In this document: positions 49,571-59,898 of the stretch, one piece after another
Layout of the letters: each line of letters begins with the position of its first letter
Position numbering within the stretch: the stretch's first letter is position 1
NCBI GenBank assembly: GCA_902806595.1
Contig: CADCXC010000001.1
Coordinates: 496,001-560,000 of the forward strand
Length of the DNA: 64,000 nucleotides
Source: Pyrenopolyporus hunteri
Taxonomy: Eukaryota; Ascomycota; Sordariomycetes; Xylariales; Hypoxylaceae
Reading direction: 5' to 3'
The notes under the pieces: model-generated
Told to the model about the DNA's origin: nothing
The model's input: only the letters and a program-made list of their open reading frames with translations
The model's database searches: none
Translations under genes and position numbers: made by a program

Positions 49571-52214
49571 ATGAGGTTGTTTAGTTTCCTTGCCTTGGTG
49601 GGTTTGGCCGCCCTGCAAGCCCTCGCCGCCCCTCCTTTTCACAACTCGCTAAGCGCCGAGTCTTCCAAGTCGAGACGTAGCATCCCGGATACACATGTGC
49701 AGCATGAGAAAAGAACGGAAGTTCAAGCGAGGTCATGGACAAAAGTGAGAAGGGCCATACCTAGTGCCATACTGCCGATGCGTATAGGCTTGAAGCAGAA
49801 AAACCTCCAGTTAGGACACGATCTACTGATGGACATGTGAATTGGCTCTCGTCGCCCGGTAGAGACGTTCAGGGTAACTAATAATACGTCAAAGATCGAA
49901 CCCCAAATCAAAGAACTATGGCAAGCATCTCTCAGCAGAAGAGGTTGTGAAATTCTTCGAACCGTCGAAAGCGAGCTTCGAAGCGGTCAAGGATTGGCTT
50001 GTCGGGGCAGGTATTCCCTCAGATGCCATCTCGCAGTCCAGCAATAGGCAGGTGAGCTATCCGCCTATTAACGCTGAGTAAATGGCCCTGGTAATATCTA
50101 ACTATTCCTCCGGTAGTGGGTACAATTCGATGCCCCCGTTAGCCAGGTGGAAGACCTCTTGATGGCAGATTATCACGTGTGGGAGCATATAGACACAGGT
50201 GTCAAAAACATTGCCTGCGAGGAGTAAGTAGTGCAAAGAAGTAGGATACGGGATAGGCTAACAATTCCGAGATACCACGTGCCAAAGCAAGTGAAAGAAC
50301 ACATCGACTACATAACGCCTGGTATCAAACTGATGGGCTACGGCAACACGCAGGATGCCCCATCGAAGAAACGGTCGAAAGAAGGCGTGCGGCCCGTTCC
50401 TCGCCTGAGACAGCCGCTTCCTGAGACCGGAAGAAGTACCGAGAACGCAATTACGCCAAAACGAACTACTGGACCGGGCGTAGACGGAGCTTTGCGTTTT
50501 GCGAAGCCCGTAGACCCTGTGCATATAGCCAGCGGCAACTATACACTACCTGGAGGCTGCGACCAGTATATCACTCCGGATTGTATCAGATGTGAAGATA
50601 TCTCCCTCAAGCTGGTGTCTATTTTGATAGCTAATATGGAGATAGCGCTGTACGGTATCCCGAAGGGAACTAAGAAGCATCCCGATAACAGAATGGGAAT
50701 ATTCCAATCCCTTGGGCAACACTATACCCAATATGACCTTAACACGTTCTTCTATAGCTTCACAGAGTAAGACGGGGCCTTACGGTATCAAGCTCCTTAG
50801 AAGATAAATCACTAATCATATACAGTGAGATTCCGAATGGGACACACCCCGAGCTCTTCTCCGTCGACGGCGGTCAAGGCCCAACCACGAATCTCAGACT
50901 GGCGGGCACGGAAGCTAACCTCGACTTTCAAATGGCCTACGGGTTGATCTGGCCACAGGATACCGTGCTATACCAGGTCGACGACGAGTGGTACCAGAGC
51001 AACTACGAGCTCGACCCAGAATCGTACACGGGATTCTTCAACAGTAAAAACCCCCTCCTTTCCCCGAATTTACATGATGTCTCTTGCCATGTACTAACAA
51101 TCCACCTAGACCTCTGGAACGCAATCGACGGCAGCTACTGCACGTTCGAAGCGTACGGCGAGAAGGGCAACTGCAAGCGGCCCGAGTGCCGCGACCCCGT
51201 GTACCCGAACCCGCACGACCGCGCCGGGTACAGCGGGCAGCTGATGTGCGGGGTGTACAAGCCGACGAACGTGATCAGCATCTCGTACAGCGGGGCCGAG
51301 ATCGACCTGCCGGAGTCGTACCAGCAGCGCCAGTGCGCCGAGATCATGAAGCTCGGTCTGCAGGGCTCCACCATCATCATCTCGTCCGGCGACGACGGCG
51401 TCGGCAGCTTCCCGTCGCCCTCCCACCGCTCCGGCTGCCTCGGCCCCGCCGGCGACGTCTTCAACCCCCAGTTCCTCGCCAGCTGCCCGTACATCCTCAC
51501 GGTGGGCTCGACCGTCTTGCAGGAAGGGGGCACTCCCGGCGTCGACCCCGAGGAGGCGACGGATAGGTTCCGCTCCGGCGGCGGCTTCTCCAACGTCCAC
51601 GAGGCGCCGGAGTGGCAGAGGGATATCGTGGCCAAGTACATCGAGGCGGCCAAGCTGCCGTTCGAGGGCTACGAGGGCGGCGGCGGAAACTATAGCAATG
51701 CCAACAAGGGCATCGGGCGCTTCAACAAGCTCGGCAGGGCGTACCCCGACGTCTCGGCTAGCGGCGACCACTTCGTCATGTCCAGCGGCGGCGAGCTGCT
51801 GATGGTTGGCGGGACGTCTGCTTCGGCGCCGCTGTGGGGATCCGTCATCACTCTGATCAACGAGGAGCGCTTGGCGGTGGGAAAGAGTCCCGTCGGATTT
51901 GTTCACCAGGTCCTGGTTAGTCCTTTTCCCTTTATTTACTCGATGCATGCTTTACGAGAGTCTGCTAATTTAATCTAATTACTCGACTGGATAGTATTCC
52001 CATCCGGAAGTCTTCAACGATATCACGAAAGGGGATAACCGCGCGTGTAAGACAACCGGTTTCCCGGCTATCGAGGGTTGGGACCCGGTTTCGGGAATGG
52101 GGTATGTGTTTATTCGCATAGGCGTGTTCACCCGTGGATATGTGCTAATTTGGTTTGAAATCTAGAACACCTAATTACCCGAAACTTCTGGAGCTTTTTA
52201 TGAGTCTACCGTAG
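49571..52214 (+). CDS. Secreted sedolisin-family (S53) serine-carboxyl peptidase, tripeptidyl-peptidase type
   Basis: Nine exons: 49571-49836, 49895-50051, 50117-50223, 50272-50591, 50646-50766, 50826-51043, 51110-51915, 51995-52101 and 52166-52214, giving 716 residues. A signal peptide (MRLFSFLALVGLAALQALA) precedes the S53 activation domain (SNPKSKNYGKHLSAEEVVKF, SQVEDLLMADYHVWEH, VPKQVKEHIDYITPGIKL). The catalytic domain carries the Glu/Asp pair in EANLDFQ (E353, D357), the oxyanion Asp in SSGDD (D491) and the nucleophile in GTSASAP (S633). The calcium-site region near the end reads FNDITKGDN. All key residues are present, so an active acid peptidase that cleaves peptides outside the cell or in the vacuole is expected. 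Two introns are multiples of three, so reading through them leaves the frame open. A basic linker between prodomain and catalytic domain is longer than usual. It is convergent with the PDI-like gene 295 bp downstream. Confidence 0.92.
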
Positions 52215-52508
52215 AAGTTTATCGCCTTGTGGTGGAGGAAGTATGGAATGGATGGCTCGGCTATTTGTGAGATGTTGGAACTCTGATTTGGATTGCTTCC
52301 GGTGGTGTAGACCCGGGGGATTTACGGTCTCGGGAGCGATGCCGTACGATCGCGTGCCATCGCTGATAAACGGTGACATTCTGCGCCTCTGGTTCTATAG
52401 ATATTACGGATAGCTAGAAATACAACATCATCGCCGGGCTATGTCTCCCTACTTTTCGAATCTTCCACTCATCGGCTCTGATTAACCCTGGTACTTAACT
52501 CCTCCACC

Positions 52509-53818
52509 TCACAGCTCGTCGTGCGCGTGCCCCGCATCCGCGCTCGTCGTCGTCCCATCCCACGGCTGCACGCGGCCCTGCACGATATCCATAAGGAACG
52601 CGCCCACGGCCTCGGGCGCGATCGCTCGGCCGCGCGGGTACGGGAACACCTGGCCGAACATGGGGTTCTGAACGGCCAGCGCGGGCAGCGTGGCACCCGC
52701 CAGGCCCAGCGGCGCCGCCAGGTCCCCGTACTCGTTCGCGTCGACCGTCACGAAGACTAGGTACTCCTTGTACATCTTGGCGACCGATCGCATCGCCGAC
52801 ACGTACGCGTCCCGCTCGGCGGCCGACGAGGCGAAGAAGAAGACGAGGGACTTGCCGGACTAGTGGGTGGGTTGGGTGGTCAGTAACTACCTGGGTACGT
52901 CGAGGAGGTCGTGGGAGAGGATAGGTGGGATTCGGATGGCGCTGGAGGACTTACTTGCAGGTACTTAATCTCATTCGCGCGAGTGAACTCCCCGATCACG
53001 GGCTCGAGGCAGATTTTGACGAGGTTTGGCAGGGCGTCGATGCTCGTGAGGTCTGAGACGCTGAATTGTTGTCCGTCTCGGTTATTGTAGCACGACACCG
53101 TAGTCGCGGCGTTGGTCTCCGCCGAACCGAAGGATAGGCGGTCCCGGTACTGCGCGGCGAGCGTGCTGTATAGTGTCTTGATGTGTGCGCCCTGCGGGTT
53201 GACCCGCGCGATGACCGCATAGTCGTCGCTCGATTGGAAAGCGGTGACTTTGTCCTCGGAGTTGAGGACTGTGATGGTCGGGCGCACGGCCCGTTTTAGA
53301 TATGGGAGAATGCTGATGAGATTTAGATTCTGATTCTACGAGGGAAGAGGGTATAGGACTTACGATGCTGCTCTTCTAGGGCCTCGGTACGACGTCATTT
53401 TCCCGTGGCCGTCGAAGAATCGGAGCGCTGGGTACGATATGACGCCGAATTCCTTGCATAGGCTTGCGGCGGAAGCGCAGTCGATACTTATGAGAGATTT
53501 CTTCGCTGATTCTGTTGCGGAAATCCATTCTGGTTCCAGAGCCTGGCTTGCGGCCCTGAGGAAATAATTGTTAAACCGTAGAATGAGACTGATGAACCGC
53601 GGCGACTTACGTTGATGGTTCTATAACTATTTTCACGGTCAGCATATTGGAGTTTATGGCGATAGTTCGCGAGATATAGGTATTAACTTACAGGCAATTA
53701 GGGCGTGGTTGTGGCCCGATATGGCCCGGCGGAATTCATCTTCATTTGCATGTTCCCATGCTGTCGCTACTCTGGTGCTCACGAGGAGATATAGTAGTTC
53801 TATACTTCTAACCTTCAT
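52509..53818 (-). CDS. PDI-like ER protein with degenerate active site and HDEL signal
   Basis: Exons 53692-53818, 53611-53626 (16 bp), 53364-53555, 52955-53312 and 52509-52859 give 347 residues. A signal peptide (about residues 1-20) leads into one thioredoxin-fold a domain (WEHANEDEFRRAISGHNHAL). Where protein disulfide isomerases have W-C-G-H-C-K, this protein has S-T-A-A-S-Q (residues 47-52), so dithiol chemistry is impossible there. The rest of the fold is kept: cis-proline VISYPALRFF, then DGHGKMTSYRG. A b-like domain (RPTITVLNSEDK onward) and a b'-like domain follow (LVFVTVDANEYGDLAAP, then FPYPRG and VGAFLMDIVQGRVQPW), and the chain ends HAHDEL. The second catalytic a' domain of canonical PDI is absent. 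The HDEL predicts ER-lumen residence. It likely acts as a redox-inactive chaperone or subunit. It is head-to-head with the prolyl 4-hydroxylase gene. Confidence 0.85.
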
Positions 53819-54198
53819 TGTGACTGACTTTTATTACGCGGTGATATCACGAAGTCTCGATTCAAGCTTGAACGGGGACTCGCGGGGTCAAATATTAAAC
53901 AGATGCAGATGTGTGTTAGCTGAGCTACCCTGCAGATCAGGGGTTGGATCTGACGATTCAGGGCTGGATCTACGCTGGAGCTCTCCACTGAGAGGGCTCG
54001 GCCGGGGGGCTGCTGCAACGCTAAACAGGGGGAGCTCCTTTTTACGCAGACATTGGACGTTTCAATTCTGCGTGTTCTCCTTTGCCGTGGTGTTGGTGTG
54101 TGTTGTCGAGTCGTCTGAGGACCGAATATTCTCATTAGAGGCGGGATCAACTTCTCATCCTCTTCTTTCCTAAGACTCGGCCATAACCAAGATCAATA
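53819..54198. promoter_or_regulatory. Shared bidirectional promoter region
   Basis: 380 bp separate the start codons of the PDI-like gene (-) and the prolyl 4-hydroxylase-like gene (+). It contains two GG-TTGGATCT/GGCTGGATCT repeats near 53941-53972 and CT-rich sequence close to the plus-strand start. I see no clear consensus for a named transcription factor. Shared control is inferred from spacing only. Confidence 0.55.
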
Positions 54199-55175
54199 AT
54201 GAATTCGTTGAAATCTATTTTACTGCTGTCGCTCGCTGCTGGGTCGGCCAAGGCGCACGACCATCAGCACGATGATAGTGGCACGCAAAAACCAATCGTA
54301 GCTCCTGACGACTATACTTGCCAACACCCCGCCTATCAAAGTCACATAGTGTCTAAATCACCACTCGTTATATATCTAGAGAATTTCATCACGCCCGAAG
54401 AGCAAGCGCACCTCCGGGACACAACGTGAGCACAATTCCTACCTTGTTCCCCGCCTCCGACTAATAATCTCTTCCCAGCAAGGACACGTTCGCGCGCTCC
54501 GCCGTCGCCGACTCCTCCGGCGCCCAGGGGCTGCGGCAGACGCGGACGTCGCAATCGACCAACGTGCCCCGCGACGCCGTGGTGCGGTGCATCGAGGAGC
54601 GCGCGCTGCTGTTCCAGGGCTTCGACGTGCCGCGGACGCACCTGGAGCCGCTGCAGCTGGTCAAGTACGGCCGCGGCGAGCGGTACCACTTCCACACGGA
54701 CTGGTACACGAACGCGGCGCACGCGACCTCGGCGCTCGGCGGCAACCGTCTCAGCTCGTTTTTCGCGTACGTCGCTGCCGACGACGACATCACGGGCGGC
54801 GGCACGAATTTCCCCATGGTGCCTGCCCCGCACGACGAGCGTTGGTGCAGGTTTGTCGACTGCGATGAGCCCTGGGAGAACGGTGTTACGTTCCGGCCCG
54901 TCGTCGGAAACGCTGTCTTCTGGCAGAATCTGCTTGAGGACGGCACGGGAGACCAGCGGACTTTGCACGCTGGCCTACCAGTTACTAGCGGGTCTAAGAT
55001 AGGGGTAAGTCGTTTTCTAGCGCCTTTAGTGGCCTCTAAGCTCGTTTGCTACGGAAATGCGTTATAGCCACTATGGTTGTTATTGAATCGATGAAATGCT
55101 AATTTATCCCCGTAGATGAATATCTGGACGAGACAAGGTCCATTGAGTGAGGATATTCGAGGACCGGATGTGTAA
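54199..55175 (+). CDS. Prolyl 4-hydroxylase-type Fe(II)/2-oxoglutarate dioxygenase with signal peptide
   Basis: Exons 54199-54425, 54479-55004 and 55116-55175 give 270 residues. A signal peptide (MNSLKSILLLSLAAGSAKA) is followed by a His/Asp-rich start (HDHQHDDSG). The P4H catalytic domain shows NFITPEEQAHLRD at its start, YGRGERYHFHTDWY with the iron ligands H148 and D150, GGGTNFP, the distal iron ligand H239 in TLHAGLPV and K249 for the 2-oxoglutarate carboxylate in GSKIG, ending NIWTRQGPL. All essential residues and the usual ten-residue H-to-K spacing are intact. These enzymes hydroxylate proline in proteins or small peptides using oxygen and 2-oxoglutarate. The signal peptide places it in the secretory pathway; there is no ER-retention tail (C-terminus DIRGPDV), so retention might need a partner. 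The substrate is unknown. It is divergent from the HDEL-tagged PDI-like gene. Confidence 0.9.
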
Positions 55176-55512
55176 AATGACGTTCCATTTGGGAGACAGT
55201 GAATAACATTGTATAACATTTCAATGTTGGATGCACGACTTATACCTGCGGGAACTCTAGAGCTACATATGAATCGTCAACGAAATAACTAGCTATTAGC
55301 TTACAATTTATCTAGGTATACCATACGATATAGAATCTGGGGTTCATCGCTTCTTCGGTCCCCCAACTTGATTCCGTGTCGATCTTAATCGATTACCTTA
55401 CGGTGCTTCGTTTGGTATGCATATCCGAGTTGAGTGGCCGATAAATTTCATCGAGTTGGGTTGATGCCGTGACGCTCTCTCTTTACTCCTTTCCATTTCC
55501 CTTTCCGTTCAA
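55176..55512. other. Convergent 3' intergenic region
   Basis: 337 bp between the ends of the P4H-like gene and the aspartic protease gene. It is AT-rich, with no coding signal; presumably it holds both polyadenylation regions. Confidence 0.5.
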
Positions 55513-57216
55513 TCAACATAAACCTGTAACCTCTAACCACAGTTGTCTACCGGCGTCCCTAGTCAAATCGGTAATCTCATTATCGCCACATGGAAAATAC
55601 TGCGCAATCCAAACGGCGTCATTCTGCTGGTCGAACACGACTACACAAGTTTCCTGTTAGCTACCGCCCGTATTCTACGACATCCAACTTGTGGAGTTTT
55701 AGAGAAATACGTACGATATGCGGCCCGGATAAAACTGGTCCCAAGCACCCACGTCGAGTCCTTGCTGTCCGTAGGCTGAACTCCGAGGGCGCAATAGCTG
55801 TCAAAGTCGACGATGAAGTCGGCGTAATTGACTCGAATGATTATATTGAAAAAATTAAACCCAAAATTCACGGAGCCGTCCAGGTTCCGGGTGTCGCATG
55901 GCACTCGGTAGACCCCCTGCTCGTCTTTGTACGCACTCAGAACTTGCGCAATTGTGGCGACTATGTCCGCGTCGAGATAGGTATACGTTGACCCGGAGTC
56001 GATTAACACGTTCTTTTCGAAATTTGGACCTGTCAGCGTCATTTCGTCCCGTCCCGGTGGGGTGACCGCCAGGGACGTCAGGTTTACTCGATAGCTTCAT
56101 ACGTGTAAGTTTAGCCAACACAGACTCATGTTATTCTTTAGTGAGGTTTTTGCGTTGTCTTACCCTACTTGACTGAAGAGTCGTAGTTGCTGATCCGGAT
56201 ACGGGTAGATCTCCAGGGGCTCGAGATACCCCCGAAACTTCTTTCTGTCCACTCCCCCAAAGATTATATCACCTAGGGCGTGAGGTCAGTGCCTTTTTTT
56301 TTTTTTTTTTTTTTTTGGAATCGGAACCGAAGGGCCAGGACAACTCACTCGGACTCCCACCGCCTTGGTACCCGACGCCGAGACTGAATATCGGCACTTC
56401 TATATAGCCTTGCGTGACGAGAAGGTCTAGTAAAGTTTGATACCCGGTATTCCATGCCTTACCGTAAGAAACACCCAATACCCCAGCCCAGATATATTCG
56501 CTCCATTTACTCACGCCAACCCTCAAACCAGGAAGCGGCAGGTCTGTTCATAAACATCTTACGTGTTAAACGACTATCCATTTCCCCATTCGAGCGTATC
56601 TGACATAAAGAGAGAGAGCTTATACGTACTGTCCAGTCCGACGTAAGCTGTGTCGGTGTACCACATCCCTTCCATGTAGCCGGTGCCGAATTGGCCGGAG
56701 AACCAGGCGTTAAGGTTCTTCGCCGTGGATGACTGCCTCGTGTCGTAGAACCCGTACGTTCGGCAAGCCTTGGGGTCGGCCGCCTGCTCACAGTCCGGGT
56801 CCACAAGCAGCGTGTATGAACCTGTGTCGAGGATGGCCGAGATAATCTGCCCGGGAGTCCCGAGAGCGACTACCAAGGGCAACGTCAGTACCTAGCTATC
56901 TTATTACTATGGGGGGCGCAGAAGGCATACGCTCCAGCATGTACACGATCCCAGCTCCGTATCTAGCTAGCGGCTCACGCGGCGACCGGTACGAGAACCT
57001 GGATCTCTCGGGCGTGGAAACAGCACCGCCGGTTACGTTATTCACTTTTCGAGAATGGAGCGTGGCCCTGATGTGCCTACCGCTCTCTGACTTTCGGCGC
57101 CCGTCGGTTGACTCGTCTTTCGATTCCGCTCCATCGCGCGGCGGTAGGTCCGGAAGGAAGGCCGCGAGACACCAGAACGGCAGCAGGCCTAGGAACAGCA
57201 ACCTGAAGAGCGCCAT
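55513..57216 (-). CDS. Secreted pepsin-like (A1) aspartic protease
   Basis: Six exons: 56931-57216, 56630-56869, 56349-56543, 56164-56272, 55715-56094 and 55513-55640, giving 445 residues. Every exon junction restores the frame. A signal peptide (MALFRLLFLGLLPFWCLAAF) is followed by a propeptide of about 70 residues. The first catalytic motif is ILDTGSYTLLVDP (D110), preceded by LALGTPGQ; the second is LIDSGSTYTYLD (D309), with Ser in place of the common Thr. Other family marks: WAGVLGVSYGK, IIFGGVDRKKFRGYLEP, and WVLGTSFIRAAYLVFDQQND near the end. This fits secreted fungal aspartic proteases of the yapsin/candidapepsin-like group; there is no obvious GPI signal (C-terminus VTGLC). Intron 3 contains a 23-base poly-A tract on the coding strand. 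The last exon was found only after removing a 74-bp intron. Confidence 0.88.
56294..56316 (+). repeat. T23 homopolymer within the aspartic protease intron
   Basis: A 23-base T run on the plus strand (poly-A on the coding strand) inside intron 3. Its length may vary between isolates or by sequencing error without changing the protein. Confidence 0.9.
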
Positions 57217-58609
57217 CGTCGAGTGATCTGAAGGCCGAGTCGTCCGTTGCCTCCGAGGAGAGATGGGCTGGGCTCGCAACTCTCAAGGACCGCGCGCTTC
57301 CATCCGCCCGGGTATAGGTCTCTCCCGTCGGTGGCATTACCAAGACGTCAGCACCAAACGCTTTATGGGGGGTCTGGACAAAAAAAATCACCGAAGGGGA
57401 GCAGGTTACGTGCTCCGGCGGTGCTAAGCATAATGGGGCGTCGAATCAATGCTGCACACGGTTGATCCAGATACACCCATACGACGGGGGCTCGGCCAAT
57501 GAGCGTCACACCAAGAGCCGGCATGTGTATAGGAGGGATATATACTTGAGACGACGCAGGTTCTACCTACCTGGTCGGTACAACGCGGGCTATCTTCGTT
57601 GCACATGTTCCCTGAGATCTGCGGCGCCGGTCACGCGCCACGAGTTTACCCGCAAGATTATACGTTAGCCATTTTTGCTCGTATAGGACGATCGCCACGA
57701 CCGTGGCTTGCCAAAACGCGGGTAAATAACGAAAGAGGGAAAGCTTCGAAACTTGTTTCTTCCCAGATCCTCTCGCTGCTTCCGGAGGTAAGTAAGCACG
57801 GGAGGATTGTCTTCGAATCTACCTCAACAACCCCCCAAAACGGGACGGGAACTTTTGGGGGGCAGCAGCTGGGCGTATCCGTGGTCAAGACGGATGCAGC
57901 TGGATGCACCCCTCCTTCAACCTCCTTCCCCTTGAGCACGTCGCGATCGTTCGAGCTGCGGTTCCGTCACTCGGGAGAAATTCTGGGCTCATTGGCTAGC
58001 CATACGGACGCGCAGAAAAAGCAGTTAGCGGATGCAGGTTCTCAATATAACCGCAATATAAATCCCCACACATGTAACGTTCTCACAGTAGTACAGCAAG
58101 GCTGCATATGACAGCATCCTCCTCCCCTCTCCTTGCTCTCCATCTATCGGCGACCTCTTGGCTTAGCTTCGTAGCTACCGTCCAGGGCAGATGAATGCAC
58201 TTGGTGCGTCCGGATTGCGACGGTCCCTACCTACAGTATATCTATCTACGTTGGCGCGTAGCATGCTCTCAGATGAGCCCAACCTCGCCTCCGGCTGCCG
58301 CAGACAGCTCTCGATACCGACCTGGCGGCACTCACTTAAACGCTCGGCAGATCTGAATCTGGCCCCTCGATACGAAATGCCGAGGTTGGAAATCCCGCTA
58401 CGGTGGGACGGCATGTGTATAGTAGTGCGCATAACACAAATACTCGGCCCTCCCGAGCCGCTTCGATCATATTTTTTTAAATCGATACAATTTCTAGCCT
58501 ATAATATACAAATAAGATATCCATCTACTGGCACAATACGCAGGAGAAAGGACCGACGAGCCAGATACTTTTTAAATGAGCGAACCAACCGTTATTAGTG
58601 CCTTTACTC
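57217..58609. other. Intergenic region between protease and dehydrogenase genes
   Basis: 1.4 kb holding the aspartic protease promoter and the 3' end of the dehydrogenase. A 170-codon frame at 57599-58111 on the plus strand shows no family features and is not called a gene. Confidence 0.5.
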
Positions 58610-59898
58610 TTATCGCCAATCCGCCAGCACCGTGTCGCCTTCTTTAATACCCGCGTATCCCACGCTGTCGCTCCATATCCGGCGGCACTTGGTCTCGTCC
58701 TTAGCCTCGGGCCCAACATCCGCGATGGCCGTGCCGTTAAGATAGATGCCGTTCGGGCGGTCGCCGAGCCCGCCGTCGGTATCGAAGCAGGCGTGGATCA
58801 CGTCCCCGGCCGACTTCCACGGCGTTCGCAGGTCGCCGTTGGGGTTCAGCCATACGGCGAGCGGCGCGAACAGCGGGCCCATGATCTGCATGACGAAGAC
58901 CCGTACAAACCAGTTGCTGCGCCGCGCGAGGCTGCTCATCATCGCCGCCGGATCCAGCCCCAGCACCGCGATCTTAGAAAGCGACGGGTCCTGCGATATA
59001 CGCCGTGCTAACTCGCGCCTGACAGTCGCATGTTAATATTATATTTATTGCCTAAAACGTGAAATTAACCGGGGACGAAAGGAAATAAAAAAAAACGGAC
59101 ACTCACATCATCATGACTTGGCATAGCTTTGCAGCTCCGTACCGTCTCATACCGGCGCAGGTATCCTCCGTACGCCCGCTGGCGATGCCCCACGTACCCT
59201 TGGCGATTTTTTCGGTGCTGCCCTCGGGGTCGTTGAAGATATTCTTGAACTCTTCGAGCGCGTAAGACTCGCCGAACGGGCCAACCTTGTTTCTAGGATC
59301 CGTAGTGCTAGAGCAGGTCAGCTAATAGTTCCCTATAACATTTCTTTACTGGATAGATACTGTCCAGGATTCTACGTAGGTAGGTAGGTATGTGTAGGTA
59401 TATGTTCGGATAGGTGGCGGTGGTTACGGGTACTTACTCGTGCGTCCAGCTACCAACCACCAGTATGCGACCGTTCTCCTTGTCCATGCTCTGGAGTAAC
59501 AGCAGCGTCAAGAGGAATTGCGAGAGATACGTGGCCTGAAATGTCATATCGAAGCCGTCCTTGCTGAGTTCTTGCTTGAGGTGGTTCTGGTACGCGGCGC
59601 TCAGAACCAACGCGCGGATTGGGGGTATCTCGCCCTTCGAAACCCGAGAATTGATGTCCGCGGCAACTCGACGCACGCTGTCGAGGCTCCCCAGGTCCAA
59701 CTCGACGAGCTCATATTGATGCTTCGCCTTGGCGGCGCCCCGGAGCGCTTTCTTCGCGGCGTCGGCGGTATCGGCTTTACGAACGGTATACAGCCCGTGA
59801 TAATCCTGAGCGAGGGAAGGGCGACGGATGACCTGGCCTATGACGGCAGAGCCTAGGCCGCCGTTGGCACCTGTTACTAGAATAGAACCTTTCGCCAT
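58610..59898 (-). CDS. Short-chain dehydrogenase/reductase (SDR)
   Basis: Exons 59438-59898, 59107-59307 and 58610-59018 give 356 residues. The Rossmann-fold cofactor motif is TGANGGLG (9-16). The adenine-binding ELDLGSLDSVRR follows, then LVLSAAYQ in place of NNAG. The catalytic Ser lies in VVGSWTHD (S150) and the YxxxK pair in RRYGAAK (Y210, K214). The order and length fit the classical fungal SDR group of about 330-360 residues. The substrate is unknown; relatives occur in primary metabolism and in secondary-metabolite clusters, but no biosynthetic core enzyme is visible here. Introns show GTAAGT/TAG with a GCTGAC branch site, and GTGAGT/CAG. There is no signal peptide, so it is probably cytosolic. 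Confidence 0.88.
59378..59402. repeat. GTAG-type tetranucleotide run inside the SDR intron
   Basis: GTAGGTAGGTAGGTATGTGTAGG lies in the first intron of the SDR gene. It is the same simple motif as in the intergenic clusters. Confidence 0.6.

Noticed and set aside
49496..49840. Apparent premature TGA in the sedolisin first exon
   Set aside because: The TGA belongs to a GTGAAT...CAAAG intron with an ACTAATA branch site; removing it restores the conserved prodomain sequence.
51106..51948. 280-codon antisense frame over the sedolisin catalytic exon
   Set aside because: Shadow frame caused by GC-rich third positions of the real gene; no family motif.
55641..56042. Aspartic protease ending in QVGCRRIRAVANRKLV
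   Set aside because: That tail is intron read-through; splicing 55715 to 55640 yields the family-typical LVFDQQNDAVWIAQ ending.
57599..58111. 170-codon plus-strand frame
   Set aside because: No signal peptide, domain or consistent composition; lies in the protease promoter region.
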